A stretch of 64,000 nucleotides of DNA, taken from contig JAWQUS010000032.1 in the NCBI GenBank assembly GCA_036365455.1, forward strand, positions 15,756,001 through 15,820,000, in the 5' to 3' direction. The DNA is from Macrosoma leucophasiata. Lineage: Eukaryota > Arthropoda > Insecta > Lepidoptera > Hedylidae. This document shows positions 50,901 through 51,903 of the stretch, in pieces. The first letter of the stretch is position 1; each line of letters begins with the position of its first letter. The notes beneath the pieces are model-generated. The model saw only the letters and a program-made list of their open reading frames with translations. It ran no database searches and had not been told where the DNA came from. A program made the position numbers and the translations under genes.

Positions 50901-51903
50901 GGATGGGATTTAAAAAAAACATTTTGTTTATTAATTATATCAATATTGAGATAAATCAATTAAAATAGTTGCATTTCCATGACAAAAGTGTTCCTTCCCA
51001 TTGATTCTTTCACAAAGATCATGCCCACCCCTAAATTAATATTTTTGGTTAAACACTTCTCAAGCATAAATCCTTGATTTCACCGCTAGTAGTTTCCATA
51101 CAAATTTTTTCAACTATTTAAATAAAATTTCGAACAATGACAAAATCTATACCAATATTATAAAGAGGAAACATTTGTGTTTTTGTCTGTATGTTTGTAA
51201 CATTTTCACACAAAAACTACTTTCAATTTCAAAAATTCTTTCACCGTTAGAAAGCTGCATCTGTATTGAGTGACATCATAATAATAATATTTGTTTTTGT
51301 TACTTATATACGTTAAAAAATATTGAATAAGTTTTAAATAAATGAGTGAAATTATAATCATAAAAATATTTTATTTGATAATAATACATTCATTGCACAC
51401 ATGCAATGCCAGGGCGAACCACTAGTCACTAATAAAGCATAAAACTAAACAAGGCTTACCTTACTAGCTTCAAATCCATCAGGATTCAGGGACGGCATCA
51501 AGTGTATCTCGGTGTTATTCATCAGCTTTGTCACTCTCTCGTTTTTTCCGTAATTGGACAGCAGATATTGGGCCAAATACACCACCAACTGTCTCCCAAC
51601 AGATTCGTCCCCGTGCATGTTGGCCACATATTTGAACGCTGGACGCTCCTCTCGGTCTTTCTTCACACCTCCACTGATCTCCAACACTAAGAGTTGGCGA
51701 CCTTCAATCGATTTGCCTATCGAATACACTTTTGCTAGATCCGCGTATTCCGCCTCGAGTTTGTCAAACAAAGTTACTAGTTCATCATACTTTGTGTACT
51801 TAGGGACTGAGAGGAAGGACTCATCGTCGCCCTCCACGGAGCGTGGCACGCATTCGCTAATAAAAAGAGTAAATAAAACAAGTACACCGCGGAATGAATA
51901 CAT
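2286..51903 (-). CDS. CPD: Carboxypeptidase D, 16-exon gene, 3' end outside window
   Basis: Metallocarboxypeptidase of the M14 N/E family, which in other animals removes C-terminal Lys or Arg from peptides in the trans-Golgi and secretory pathway; Drosophila silver is the counterpart. Sixteen exons join in one frame (CDS 51903-51460, 36428-36187, 34865-34696, 33470-33274, 31619-31507, 30948-30854, 19563-19357, 18322-18128, 17361-17276, 16927-16727, 15851-15766, 14384-14228, 12746-12580, 12377-12267, 5377-5221, 2952-2286). Domain 1 has H97, E100, N170-R171, H215, Y293 and E304; domain 2 has H501, E504, N572-R573, H611, Y691 and E702; each is followed by a transthyretin-like domain. Domain 3 has Y894 and Q897 where the zinc-binding His and Glu should be, so it should be catalytically dead, as known for CPD. 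The last exon in the window ends in phase 1, so the third transthyretin-like domain, membrane anchor and tail are missing on the left. Motif agreement and frame continuity make this call very secure. Confidence 0.96.
3060..3350 (+). repeat. SINE-A copy, nearly full length
   Basis: SINE-A is the commonest repeat in the window. Copies of about 280 bp start ACTGGTGGTAGAGCTCCAGT, contain GTGTTCCGGTCAGGTGG and CTATAGGCTGCAGTCATCAC, and end GCCACTTCCATTACAT plus an A-rich tail. The constant 5' end and A-rich 3' end suggest retroposition. I see no clear pol III A and B boxes, so it could instead be a fixed-length LINE tail. This copy reads on the plus strand and ends in a long A-rich stretch. Confidence 0.85.
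3853..4395. mobile_element. Foldback element G, 543 bp
   Basis: Begins AAAGGAGATGTTGCGAGCTC and ends in a diverged inverse (GCAAAATGTCCTTT). The interior shares long blocks with 41987-42455 (GAGTTACAACCACATTTAAT, GGTTTTGAGTTGCAATTC, ACATGGCCGGAGGTCCATAC). No coding capacity seen; it is a non-autonomous DNA element by structure. Confidence 0.78.
4444..4658. mobile_element. MITE family M2, 215 bp
   Basis: Terminal inverted repeats AATGCACATCGA and TCGATGTGCAATATT. Subterminal GAGCGTTATCTCT and its inverse AGAGATAACGCT give a foldback structure. Other copies: 29027-29250, 42664-42882 and a partial one at 14735-14895. Confidence 0.82.
4789..4954 (+). repeat. SINE-A copy, old and deleted
   Basis: Recognisable as ACTGGTGGCAGAGC at the start and CACTTAACATCCATGTGAACT near the end, with the middle lost. 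Confidence 0.68.
5221..5377 (-). CDS. CPD: CPD exon 15: start of third, inactive carboxypeptidase-like domain
   Basis: Encodes residues 824-876: [17 protein letters not shown], then [15 protein letters not shown] and [15 protein letters not shown], the N-terminal helix and first strand of an M14-like domain. Strongly GC-rich in codon third positions. Acceptor ATTCCAG, donor CAG|GTAACG. It follows the 6.9-kb intron 14. Confidence 0.93.
5506..5834 (-). mobile_element. Non-LTR retrotransposon 3' tail with AATAG microsatellite
   Basis: About 300 bp nearly identical to 34953-35263 (TATTTTTATTTCGAATAG ... GAAGAACTCCGCTACCCAAC). The left end is a (GAATA)n run at 5510-5537, as expected for a minus-strand retroelement ending in a short tandem repeat. 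No reverse transcriptase remains. Confidence 0.7.
5934..6098 (+). mobile_element. Short Helitron, 165 bp
   Basis: Starts TCTATACTAATATTATAAAG after an A and ends with a GC-rich hairpin region (GGGGCGAAGCCGGGG) and CTAG before a T. Insertion between A and T without duplication, TC at the 5' end and CTAG at the 3' end are Helitron hallmarks, and this terminus is common in Lepidoptera. Non-autonomous. Confidence 0.82.
7200..7860. repeat. Cluster of degenerate repeats with TCTG microsatellites
   Basis: (TCTG)n runs at about 7221-7242 and 7620-7640, each next to text such as AACTACTGGTCCGATT or GGGACCCTACGG. The second block (7550-7840) resembles a widespread insect repeat bounded by GGTTTCGTACC. 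No coding remnant seen; an (ATAC)n tract follows at about 7874-7920. Confidence 0.55.
8066..8607. repeat. Tandemly duplicated 250-bp segment with CTAG-type hairpin ends
   Basis: 8066-8312 and 8353-8607 are diverged copies sharing ACTTTCACTG, TACTGAACAAT and CTTATTCGAAGTGAAGATCT. Each contains an inverted pair: CTAGCTGCGCCCACGACTTC opposite GAAGTCGCGGGCACAGCTAG in the first copy. A related hairpin lies at 59405-59605. Confidence 0.72.
9436..9669. mobile_element. MITE with 28-bp terminal repeats and TA flanks
   Basis: Termini GGTCGCGCCACGTAAAAAG and the inverse CTTTTTACCTGGCGCGACC, each followed by AACGCTGG or its complement, and flanked by TA on both sides, as for Tc1/mariner-type elements. 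The interior is non-coding. Confidence 0.86.
9890..10075 (-). mobile_element. Truncated non-LTR retrotransposon 3' end with ATGT microsatellite
   Basis: Reverse of the 53170-53351 coding tail: CGCCAGGTCCCTAACGGGGT through CATTCTCTTCATACATGCAC to CTATTTGGTCAT. The (ATGT)n run at 9887-9903 is its 3' terminal repeat. Confidence 0.8.
10396..10675 (-). repeat. SINE-A copy, full length
   Basis: Minus-strand copy, read in the window as TGGCAAACAAGCATGCAGTT through to CTCTACCACCAGT. Intact apart from point changes. Confidence 0.88.
10676..12266. other. AT-rich part of CPD intron 14
   Basis: 10900-11100 has CAACGCTGGGTCTTCCGAT and a T-rich end that may be an old retroelement tail. A TATATAAAA string at about 11313 is not followed by any gene. 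Otherwise nothing recognised. Confidence 0.45.
12267..12377 (-). CDS. CPD: CPD exon 14: end of transthyretin-like domain 2
   Basis: Encodes residues 787-823: [17 protein letters not shown], then [19 protein letters not shown], the counterpart of exon 6. Acceptor GTCACAG, donor GTAAGT. The 202-bp intron separating it from exon 13 contains a 55-bp SINE-A fragment (12412-12466). Confidence 0.94.
12580..12746 (-). CDS. CPD: CPD exon 13: transthyretin-like domain 2
   Basis: Encodes residues 732-786 plus two bases. [19 protein letters not shown], then [21 protein letters not shown], match the transthyretin-like fold of exons 4-5. Acceptor CCATCAG, donor GG|GTGAGT, the same phase as the exon 5 donor. 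Confidence 0.95.
12821..13142 (+). repeat. SINE-B copy, tRNA-derived, full length
   Basis: SINE-B has a tRNA-like head with an A box (GTAGCCTAGTGGTAGCAGG) and a B box (GGGTTCGATTCCCGGG), then a body containing TTATCTCTGGTTCTATTGGG and a 3' end GGGGATTACAGGCGTAAAGT. It is therefore a pol III-type SINE. This copy is complete and lies 74 bp upstream of CPD exon 13. Confidence 0.9.
13261..13465 (-). repeat. SINE-A copy, diverged
   Basis: Minus-strand copy truncated at CTTAGCGGCAGATA; older by divergence. Confidence 0.78.
13622..14105. repeat. SINE-C units with tRNA-like core, inverted pair
   Basis: SINE-C contains a tRNA-like module (GCTTCAGTAGCTCAATTGGA ... TCGCGAGTTCGAGTCTCGCC) with a 7-bp acceptor stem, 4-bp D stem and 5-bp T stem. 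The anticodon loop is enlarged, so it is unlikely to be a working tRNA. A minus-strand unit (13622-13735) is truncated inside the tRNA module and joined to a plus-strand tail. A complete plus unit follows (about 13873-14105, with leader AACTAGCATAGTTGG). Confidence 0.82.
14228..14384 (-). CDS. CPD: CPD exon 12: catalytic end of domain 2
   Basis: Encodes residues 679-731. [20 protein letters not shown] carries Y691 and catalytic E702, followed by [15 protein letters not shown], so domain 2 keeps every catalytic residue. Acceptor CCATCAG, donor CAG|GTATCT, phase 0. Confidence 0.95.
14439..14567. mobile_element. MITE, 129 bp
   Basis: Termini GGCCGAATACTCAAACGTCA and inverse TGACGTTTGAGTATTTGGCC, one mismatch, 25 bp each. 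In CPD intron 11, 54 bp upstream of exon 12. Confidence 0.85.
14667..14732. repeat. Perfect 26-bp hairpin
   Basis: Arms 14667-14692 and 14707-14732 are exact complements (CGCGATGTTACGTGTGAACC ...) around a 14-base spacer. It is preceded by sequence (14589-14660) resembling 20165-20230, suggesting a further repeat family, and followed by a partial M2 MITE. Confidence 0.85.
15434..15659 (+). mobile_element. Large hairpin followed by a Penelope-like element tail (tentative)
   Basis: 15434-15514 is a palindrome with two exact 38-bp arms (GGCATTTGTCTGACAGCAGT ...) and a 5-base loop. Next come GACCACGGAAGCTGAAAAGC, CGACCGAAACGTC and an end shared with 56757-56851 (ATAGTTTTATTTCAATGAGT-type, then CTCGCGAAAACCTAAGAACA). 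The GAAACGTC context and the inverted partial second copy recall Penelope-like elements, which can carry hammerhead ribozymes; the class is inference. Confidence 0.5.
15766..15851 (-). CDS. CPD: CPD exon 11: domain 2
   Basis: An 86-bp exon encoding residues 651-678 plus two bases of a Trp codon: [19 protein letters not shown] then GITNGAKW. It corresponds to the [10 protein letters not shown] segment of exon 3. Acceptor TTTGCAG, donor ATG|GTAAGC. Confidence 0.93.
16292..16578 (+). repeat. SINE-A copy with internal 21-bp duplication
   Basis: Plus-strand copy in CPD intron 10. The segment ACAGAGACGTAACAAACCGAG is present twice in tandem around 16420-16461, unlike other copies. It abuts a non-LTR tail. 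Confidence 0.82.
16578..16711 (-). mobile_element. Truncated non-LTR 3' end beside CPD exon 10
   Basis: Diverged reverse copy of the 53351 tail (AGTTCCTAACGGGGTAGAC ... CATACATGCACGTCGATTCC). It ends about 15 bp from the splice donor of exon 10. Confidence 0.75.
16727..16927 (-). CDS. CPD: CPD exon 10: third zinc ligand of domain 2
   Basis: Encodes residues 584-650. It begins [15 protein letters not shown], and [16 protein letters not shown] supplies H611. Unlike domain 1, the exon runs on into [19 protein letters not shown], so intron positions differ between the two paralogous domains. Acceptor TATTCAG, donor GAC|GTAAGT. A non-LTR tail fragment ends at about 16711, 15 bp beyond the donor. 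Confidence 0.95.
16976..17185 (+). repeat. Repeat E, one half
   Basis: Starts TAGAGCAACACGGGCCACCG and runs to TAGTAATAGACGATTTTTG, matching the right half of 45927-46262 in reverse. It begins 48 bp upstream of CPD exon 10. Confidence 0.78.
17276..17361 (-). CDS. CPD: CPD exon 9: substrate-binding motif of domain 2
   Basis: An 86-bp exon encoding residues 555-583: [15 protein letters not shown] then [14 protein letters not shown], with N572 and R573 binding the substrate C-terminus. Acceptor TTACAG, donor CAG|GTATGT, phase 0. Confidence 0.93.
17441..17625 (-). repeat. SINE-B copy, 5' truncated
   Basis: Minus-strand 3' half in CPD intron 8. A second, longer copy in the same orientation follows directly. 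Confidence 0.83.
17639..17942 (-). repeat. SINE-B copy, full length
   Basis: Minus-strand copy with intact B-box region (GGAATCGAACCCAGG in window orientation) and A-box region. In tandem with 17441-17625. Confidence 0.88.
18128..18322 (-). CDS. CPD: CPD exon 8: zinc-binding motif of domain 2
   Basis: Encodes residues 490-554 plus one base. [20 protein letters not shown] gives zinc ligands H501 and E504, and [11 protein letters not shown] follows. Acceptor TTTACAG, donor GTTG|GTGAGT. A TIR-bearing MITE begins at 18357, 34 bp upstream of the acceptor, so it sits where the branch point is expected. Confidence 0.95.
18357..18666. mobile_element. MITE with about 50-bp terminal repeats beside CPD exon 8
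   Basis: Left TATACAGGGTGTCCCAGAAA and right TTTCTGGGACACCCTGTATA are exact inverses. The repeats continue with AACGATAAACCGAAAA and TTTTTCGGCTTATCGTT and with GGCCAAGTCATGACA-type pairs. Non-coding; 34 bp from the exon 8 acceptor. Confidence 0.87.
19357..19563 (-). CDS. CPD: CPD exon 7: linker and N-terminal part of domain 2
   Basis: Encodes residues 421-489 plus one base. After a basic linker (ERNRRARED), [20 protein letters not shown] and [20 protein letters not shown] match the start of an M14 N/E domain, parallel to exon 1. The acceptor, CATCTCCAG, has a weak pyrimidine tract but is the only AG in a suitable place and keeps the frame from exon 6 across the 11.3-kb intron. Donor CCAG|GTGAGT. 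Confidence 0.92.
19780..19925. mobile_element. TAA-flanked MITE, 146 bp
   Basis: Inverted termini CCCCCTTATTCATAA at the left and TTATGAATAAGGGCG at the right, flanked by TAA on both sides (19777-19779 and 19926-19928). The interior contains TTTGTCTTTTTC and its approximate inverse. Same terminus type as 883-1607. Confidence 0.85.
20490..20755 (+). repeat. Repeat L copy
   Basis: Shares CCACAACGAAC, CACCAGGTCATCGGTCCAC and GGTACGTGGTCGCCATTC with 36700-36905; a short reverse end lies at 6400-6465 (GGGGCAGCAGTGGACGTCTT). This sequence type is widespread in Lepidoptera. No coding remnant recognised. Confidence 0.68.
21077..21235. repeat. Left inverted terminal repeat of DIRS-like element
   Basis: From TCACTGGAAGCTTTATATTG to TAGTTCATTGGC; pairs with 26058-26218 with only a few differences. 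Confidence 0.88.
21268..21362. repeat. Internal complementary region of DIRS-like element
   Basis: 21268-21325 complements the left terminus over 58 bases. 21321-21362 complements the right terminus over 42 bases with one mismatch. The two parts share only TATTA, as expected if the region represents the joined ends of a circular form. Confidence 0.87.
21956..22342 (-). pseudogene. Tyrosine recombinase N-terminal part of DIRS-like element
   Basis: Codes [51 protein letters not shown] and [18 protein letters not shown], the SAM-like core-binding domain of a DIRS recombinase. It contains a small internal duplication (KSTLNTY/KSTLKTY). The catalytic R-H-R-Y domain is not recognisable between here and the internal complementary region, so recombinase activity is lost. 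Confidence 0.78.
22463..23499 (-). pseudogene. RT C-terminus and RNase H remnant of DIRS-like element
   Basis: 22463-23149 encodes [18 protein letters not shown], then [19 protein letters not shown] and [17 protein letters not shown]. The N-KEM-AI motif, the LSR then EWHL spacing, and the IDLFAS motif are characteristic of the DIRS RT-RNase H region. The catalytic Asp in PDNCHL appears altered (TDN expected). Frames are displaced at 23220-23499. Confidence 0.75.
23800..24342 (-). pseudogene. Start of reverse transcriptase of DIRS-like element
   Basis: Ends [19 protein letters not shown], the typical N-terminal entry of a DIRS/gypsy-type RT, preceded by [11 protein letters not shown] and an [13 protein letters not shown] helix. 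The central RT with the catalytic Asp-Asp motif is not visible downstream (23500-23800), so it is deleted or scrambled. Confidence 0.7.
24364..24843 (-). pseudogene. gag-like remnant of DIRS-like element
   Basis: An open stretch of about 159 codons ([34 protein letters not shown]). No zinc knuckle seen. It includes a tandem duplication: about 24237-24420 and 24421-24570 share AGGCCTGTTTCATATAAGGT and ATGCCCCCGCGAGAGG, so the reading runs through repeated [13 protein letters not shown] blocks. Confidence 0.6.
25611..25811 (+). repeat. SINE-C copy inserted in the DIRS-like element
   Basis: A 201-bp unit from GCCTAACTAGCATAGTTGG through the tRNA-like core to an A-rich tail. It is flanked by the duplication AAAATCGT at 25603-25610 and 25812-25819. 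This shows it moves by retroposition and defines the unit; it inserted after the DIRS-like element. Confidence 0.9.
26058..26218. repeat. Right inverted terminal repeat of DIRS-like element
   Basis: GCCAATGAACTAAAATTCAC to GCTTCCAGTGA. The near-identity of the two repeats implies a young insertion or gene conversion. Confidence 0.88.
26237..28060. other. AT-rich part of CPD intron 6
   Basis: Only the tRNA-like SINE at 27181 is recognisable. The rest is AT-rich with no ORF, hairpin or window-internal repeat that I can support. Confidence 0.5.
27181..27345 (+). repeat. tRNA-like SINE related to SINE-C
   Basis: Contains ACTTCGGTAGCTTAGTGGTA and GGTTCGATTCCTGCCCGAAG: a perfect 7-bp acceptor stem (ACTTCGG/CCGAAGT), D arm, and T arm GCAGG/CCTGC. 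The tail CAAATTTTTCTTTCC is shared with SINE-C, although the tRNA head differs, so two tRNA heads are linked to one tail type. Not called as a functional tRNA because the anticodon arm has a mismatch and an extra base. Confidence 0.75.
28187..28460 (-). repeat. SINE-A copy with adjacent head-to-head fragment
   Basis: Full-length minus-strand copy. Just upstream (28061-28106) the 5' ends of two SINE-A copies meet head to head, giving CTGGAGCTCTACCACCAG followed by AGCTCCAGTGACGGAGCTCG. Confidence 0.88.
28675..28999 (+). repeat. Repeat D, retroposon
   Basis: AATGGCAACCCATTATACGT, CCTTTTTGGGGGGAGGCTTG, CGATGTTTTCAAACCG-type and CTTAACCGAGTAGATCGC. Copies at 43012-43385 and 44222-44585; the last has a 12-bp target-site duplication. 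Confidence 0.82.
29027..29250. mobile_element. MITE family M2
   Basis: Termini ATAATGCACATCGA and TCGATGTGCATTAT with the same subterminal GAGCGTTATCTCT pair. It follows directly on repeat D. Confidence 0.83.
29336..29481. mobile_element. TAA-family MITE, 146 bp
   Basis: Near-identical to the copy at 63090: CCCCCTTATTCATAAACG left terminus, inverse right terminus, and the same interior around CAGTTGCATTGTCAAATGTG. The left flank is TAA and the right flank TTT, so one duplication is mutated. Confidence 0.85.
30289..30430. mobile_element. MITE with TA flanks, 142 bp
   Basis: TAAGCCTGGGTTGTACCA and its inverse TGGTGCAACCCAGGCTTA. The arms nearly meet: TTCTCTAACTTAA opposite TTAAGTTAGAGAA. A foldback of the Tc1/mariner size class. 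Confidence 0.84.
30480..30532 (+). mobile_element. Non-LTR coding-tail fragment
   Basis: AATAGGTCGAGTACTGACTC and GGAGTCTTAGGAATCG match part of 53185-53240. Confidence 0.6.
30854..30948 (-). CDS. CPD: CPD exon 6: end of transthyretin-like domain 1 and linker
   Basis: A 95-bp exon found by phase and homology. It completes the GG from exon 5 as Gly, then reads [18 protein letters not shown] and [12 protein letters not shown], the final strand (DFTL is typical) followed by a basic linker. Acceptor ATACACAG, donor ACG|GTAAGT, phase 1. It is GC-rich against an AT-rich intron. The basic ARRAR stretch continues into RNRRAR of exon 7 and could be a furin-like cleavage site between domains; that is inference. 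Confidence 0.9.
31040..31318 (+). repeat. SINE-A copy, full length
   Basis: Plus-strand copy between CPD exons 6 and 5, 92 bp upstream of the exon 6 acceptor as the gene is read. Confidence 0.88.
31333..31452. mobile_element. Word-repeat foldback element a, beside CPD exon 5
   Basis: Ends TAAGGGC...ACTGCG and the inverse CGCAGT...GCCCTTA. The interior is built from permutations of CGCATCGCATCGCA and TGCGATGCGG. It lies 55 bp beyond the donor of exon 5. Confidence 0.68.
31507..31619 (-). CDS. CPD: CPD exon 5: transthyretin-like domain 1, middle
   Basis: Encodes residues 352-388 plus two bases of codon 389. The sequence [13 protein letters not shown], then [20 protein letters not shown], is the typical transthyretin-like repeat after an M14 N/E domain. 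Acceptor TTGCAG, donor GTATAG. The acceptor lies 17 bp from the end of a foldback element with its TAA duplication (31633-31635), and a second short foldback element (31333-31452) lies 55 bp beyond the donor. Confidence 0.94.
31683..31970 (+). repeat. SINE-A copy nested in a foldback element
   Basis: Plus-strand full-length copy with a pure A tail, inside the TAA-flanked element at 31636-32820. It is about 64 bp upstream of the CPD exon 5 acceptor. Confidence 0.88.
32164..32400. repeat. Repeat F copy
   Basis: CGCGGACACTCCGCC, CAAACGCTTAATTTGGTCTC, GTGACGTGTATTTACACGTG and ATATTCTCTG. The short palindrome GTATTTACACGTGCACC is shared by copies at 41170-41392 and 42456-42655. Confidence 0.8.
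32835..33122 (+). repeat. SINE-B copy, diverged
   Basis: Plus-strand copy in CPD intron 4 with a decayed head (TGATAGTCTAGTGGTAGCGA) and intact 3' end. Confidence 0.84.
33274..33470 (-). CDS. CPD: CPD exon 4: catalytic end of domain 1 and start of transthyretin-like domain
   Basis: Encodes residues 286-351. [20 protein letters not shown] contains the active-site Tyr (Y293) and catalytic Glu (E304), followed by SCCKYPPA. The last part, [13 protein letters not shown], is the first strand of the transthyretin-like domain. Acceptor CTTTCCAG; the donor used here is AAG|GTTGGT, because joining PIK to GAEIV of exon 5 fits the family. A second in-frame donor, CAG|GTACCC, ends at 33253 and would add seven residues. 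Confidence 0.92.
33546..33768 (-). repeat. SINE-A copy, diverged
   Basis: Minus-strand copy with internal deletions and many changes, in CPD intron 3. It is followed head to head by another copy beginning at 33790. Confidence 0.8.
33790..34532 (+). repeat. SINE-A copy split by a non-LTR retrotransposon fragment
   Basis: The first part (33790-33960) reads to the TTTGACCT motif. The copy resumes at 34504 (CCTCTGAGTTTTGTATAGAT) to about 34532. The 540 bp between are an RT-encoding fragment with a poly(A) end, so the SINE was already there when the LINE inserted. Confidence 0.78.
33961..34503 (+). pseudogene. Jockey/CR1-type reverse transcriptase C-terminus, broken
   Basis: Frames together show [53 protein letters not shown] and [20 protein letters not shown], the usual end of an insect non-LTR RT protein, with at least two frameshifts. 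The 3' end CTTTCCATCAGGTAGCCCGT, then A-rich, is a LINE-type tail. 5' truncated; inserted in a SINE-A. Confidence 0.8.
34533..34612 (-). repeat. SINE-A fragment
   Basis: Minus-strand fragment covering the 5' third of the element (ACTACCATTTAGCGG to CACTGGAGCT), directly joined to the resumed plus-strand copy. Confidence 0.8.
34696..34865 (-). CDS. CPD: CPD exon 3: central part of domain 1
   Basis: Completes codon 229 and encodes residues to 285 plus one base of codon 286. It includes a Cys-Cys pair in [10 protein letters not shown], the segment [10 protein letters not shown], and [12 protein letters not shown] leading into the catalytic Tyr region of exon 4. Acceptor CTGCAG, donor GTAAGC. 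It is flanked on the left by a SINE-A fragment (34533-34612) and on the right, in intron 2, by a non-LTR tail (34953-35263). Confidence 0.94.
34953..35263 (-). mobile_element. Non-LTR retrotransposon 3' tail
   Basis: Second copy of the 5506-5834 sequence with a shorter pentamer run. In CPD intron 2. Confidence 0.7.
35730..35999 (+). repeat. SINE-A copy, full length
   Basis: Plus-strand copy in CPD intron 2. ACTTCT occurs immediately before the 5' end and after the A-rich tail, a possible short target-site duplication. Confidence 0.85.
36187..36428 (-). CDS. CPD: CPD exon 2: substrate-binding core of domain 1
   Basis: Encodes residues 149-228 plus two bases of codon 229. It carries [12 protein letters not shown] (N170, R171, binding the substrate carboxylate) and [17 protein letters not shown], whose H215 is the third zinc ligand. 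The acceptor is TTTTCCAG and the donor is GTAAGA. The first codons, [15 protein letters not shown], continue the DGFEASK end of exon 1 exactly as in the family. Confidence 0.95.
36499..36690 (+). repeat. tRNA-derived SINE K
   Basis: Contains a B box GTGGGTTCGATCCCCGCAC followed by CGGAACAAATATTTGTAAGG, a SINE body often seen in moths. The A-box side is diverged. It lies 71 bp upstream of the CPD exon 2 acceptor. Confidence 0.72.
36700..36905 (+). repeat. Repeat L copy
   Basis: GCAGCCGAAAGACGCCCATT through CGCGGTCGCCATTCAAGAAC; see 20490-20755. Directly follows a tRNA-derived SINE. Confidence 0.7.
37072..37380 (+). repeat. SINE-B copy, full length
   Basis: Plus-strand copy with A box (TAGTAGCCTAGTGGTACCAG) and B box (GGGTTCGATTCCCC). 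Confidence 0.88.
37413..37616 (-). repeat. SINE-A copy, 5' truncated
   Basis: Minus-strand copy that stops at TTAGCGGCAAGTA, lacking about 70 bp at its 5' end. It lies 33 bp from a SINE-B copy. Confidence 0.83.
37845..38075 (+). mobile_element. Helitron-like element
   Basis: Contains TTCGTTAGTCTCGCTAAAAC and CGGATTTGGCTAATTTTGG, a sequence common in moth genomes, and ends TCGGGTCTGCTAG before T. The start is approximate because the preceding A-run obscures it. Confidence 0.62.
38709..38975 (-). pseudogene. BEL/Pao-type pol fragment
   Basis: Encodes [28 protein letters not shown]; the SKSRVAP-K...RLEL pattern is the connection after the RT of BEL/Pao LTR retrotransposons. About 85 codons survive. 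The AAAAGAATGTTGCTGAA end also occurs at about 38587, so the fragment's edge is duplicated. No LTRs found. Confidence 0.7.
39246..39402 (+). repeat. SINE-A copy, 5' truncated
   Basis: The 3' half only, from AACACAGAGGCATGACACCT to the A-rich tail. Confidence 0.83.
39816..40084 (-). repeat. SINE-A copy, full length
   Basis: Minus-strand copy preceded in the window by a run of T, that is, its A tail. Confidence 0.88.
40085..41165. other. AT-rich part of CPD intron 1
   Basis: No coding, tandem or dispersed repeat recognised; a short SINE-A-like scrap near 41030-41065. Very A+T-rich. Confidence 0.5.
41170..41392. repeat. Repeat F copy
   Basis: ACTCCGCCAATATTCCAAAC to ATACATATTCTCTGGC. About 90 percent like 32164-32400 by eye. 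Confidence 0.8.
41390..41477 (-). repeat. SINE-A fragment
   Basis: The 5' third in minus orientation (GAACTCTACCATTTAGCG to GGAGCTCTACCATCAGT), abutting a repeat-F copy that ends at about 41392. Confidence 0.8.
41987..42455. mobile_element. Foldback element G inserted into repeat F
   Basis: Terminal inverted repeats GAAAGGAGATGTTGC and GCAACATCTCCTTTC. It interrupts a repeat-F copy: the left flank ends CGCGGACACTCCAC and the right flank resumes ATACAAACGCTTAATTTGG, which are adjacent in the copy at 32164. Confidence 0.85.
42456..42655. repeat. Repeat F copy, 5' part displaced by element G
   Basis: Resumes ATACAAACGCTTAATTTGG and ends TTACATATTCTCTG. Its first 20 bp lie at about 41966-41986 on the other side of element G. 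Confidence 0.8.
42664..42882. mobile_element. MITE family M2
   Basis: Termini CAATATTGCAGATCGA and TCGATGTGCAATATT; the interior matches 29027-29250. It follows repeat F. Confidence 0.82.
43012..43385 (+). repeat. Repeat D with duplicated end
   Basis: Full copy. The terminal block CACCAGCCGCGGGGCCATGC is repeated in diverged form at its end (43332-43382). Confidence 0.82.
43893..44082 (-). repeat. SINE-A pair of fragments
   Basis: A minus-strand 3' half (43893-44033) preceded by a T-run and TTA-type microsatellite, then a short plus-strand tail fragment (44035-44082, ATCAATGTGAACCGCG). Confidence 0.75.
44136..44700. mobile_element. Word-repeat foldback element b, split by repeat D
   Basis: Left GTAGGAACACACGACACG; right ends GGACGTGTGTTACGACTA. 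The interior uses CCGCT/AGCGG, CTACACAC and CGGATCCGG words. Its right part (44631-44696) folds on itself (ATTTGGTGCGGAGCG opposite CGCTCCGTACCAAAT). Confidence 0.66.
44222..44585 (+). repeat. Repeat D with 12-bp target-site duplication
   Basis: Flanked by CGGACTTGATTA at 44210-44221 and 44586-44597, proving insertion as a unit, probably by target-primed retroposition. It splits a word-repeat foldback element (44136-44700). Confidence 0.88.
44755..44905 (+). repeat. SINE-B fragment
   Basis: Plus-strand 3' half (AGAGATGTCAATGGGCTCGC onward) with many changes. Confidence 0.7.
45007..45314 (-). repeat. SINE-B copy, full length
   Basis: Minus-strand copy from CTTCACGCCTATAATCCCCG to the tRNA-like head CCTGTTACCACTACGCTAAG. 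Confidence 0.88.
45619..45861. repeat. 81-bp tandem repeat, three copies
   Basis: Units begin at 45619, 45700 and 45781 (GCGACCAACCACCACCTAGC). They are almost identical; copy 1 differs by ACCGCT for ACCACT. Each unit holds two versions of a shorter CTAGCAGA motif. No homology elsewhere in the window. Confidence 0.93.
45927..46262. mobile_element. Foldback element E, 336 bp
   Basis: Termini TAGAGCAACGCGGGATACCG and GCCGGTGGCCCGTGTTGCTC plus TA form imperfect inverted repeats. Fragments lie at 16976-17185 and 42948-43000. Non-coding. Confidence 0.75.
46839..46906 (-). repeat. SINE-A 3' fragment
   Basis: Short minus-strand fragment (GGTGGCAAACTAGTATGCAG to ATAGACACCC). Confidence 0.72.
47014..47190. 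mobile_element. Word-repeat foldback element c
   Basis: Left GGCTCCACACGTTGG and right CCAACGTGTGGATCC are inverse. The interior holds at least six further CCAAC or GTTGG words, some in CACGT or CGCC context. Its open frame (47006-47197, +) is a by-product. Confidence 0.68.
48065..48875 (+). mobile_element. Deleted hAT (Buster-type) transposon, 811 bp
   Basis: Flanked by an 8-bp duplication GCCTAGAG at 48057-48064 and 48876-48883. Left end CAGCTATACTCTAAGTG...GCGGAACCC; right end GGGTTCCGTCATTTAAAAAG then TTTGAGAACCAC, imperfect inverted termini of hAT type. Contains the transposase C-terminus only. Confidence 0.87.
48261..48677 (+). pseudogene. hAT transposase C-terminal fragment
   Basis: 138 codons ending with the dimerisation region [39 protein letters not shown], as in Buster/ZBED5-SCAND3-related hAT proteins. 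The BED finger and catalytic core are missing, so it cannot be an active transposase. The frame is open to a TAG, with a Kozak-poor ATG. Whether it is transcribed is unknown. Confidence 0.85.
48884..50012. other. CPD intron 1, sparse
   Basis: AT-rich sequence between the hAT remnant and a SINE-A. Short open frames here have no recognisable content. Confidence 0.45.
50013..50292 (+). repeat. SINE-A copy, full length
   Basis: Plus-strand copy in CPD intron 1 beginning ACTGAGTGGTAGAGCTCGAG. Mild divergence. Confidence 0.87.
51146..51425 (+). mobile_element. Short Helitron next to CPD exon 1
   Basis: Starts TCTATACCAATATTATAAAG after A and ends GGGCGAACCACTAG before T. Same family as 5934-6098. 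Its end lies 34 bp from the splice donor of CPD exon 1. Confidence 0.8.
51460..51903 (-). CDS. CPD: CPD exon 1: signal peptide and start of carboxypeptidase domain 1
   Basis: Encodes residues 1-148. The ATG at 51903 is chosen because the reading frame continues upstream without another ATG, the context AACACCATG has A at -3, and the first residues form a signal peptide with a hydrophobic core of about 10 residues (VLVLFTLFI). The domain begins near residue 30; the zinc-binding motif NMHGDE places H97 and E100, and [10 protein letters not shown] follows. Donor AAG|GTAAGC, phase 0. A Helitron ends at 51425, only 34 bp beyond the exon, at the start of the 15-kb intron 1. I could not define promoter or 5' UTR limits upstream (51904 onward). 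Confidence 0.95.
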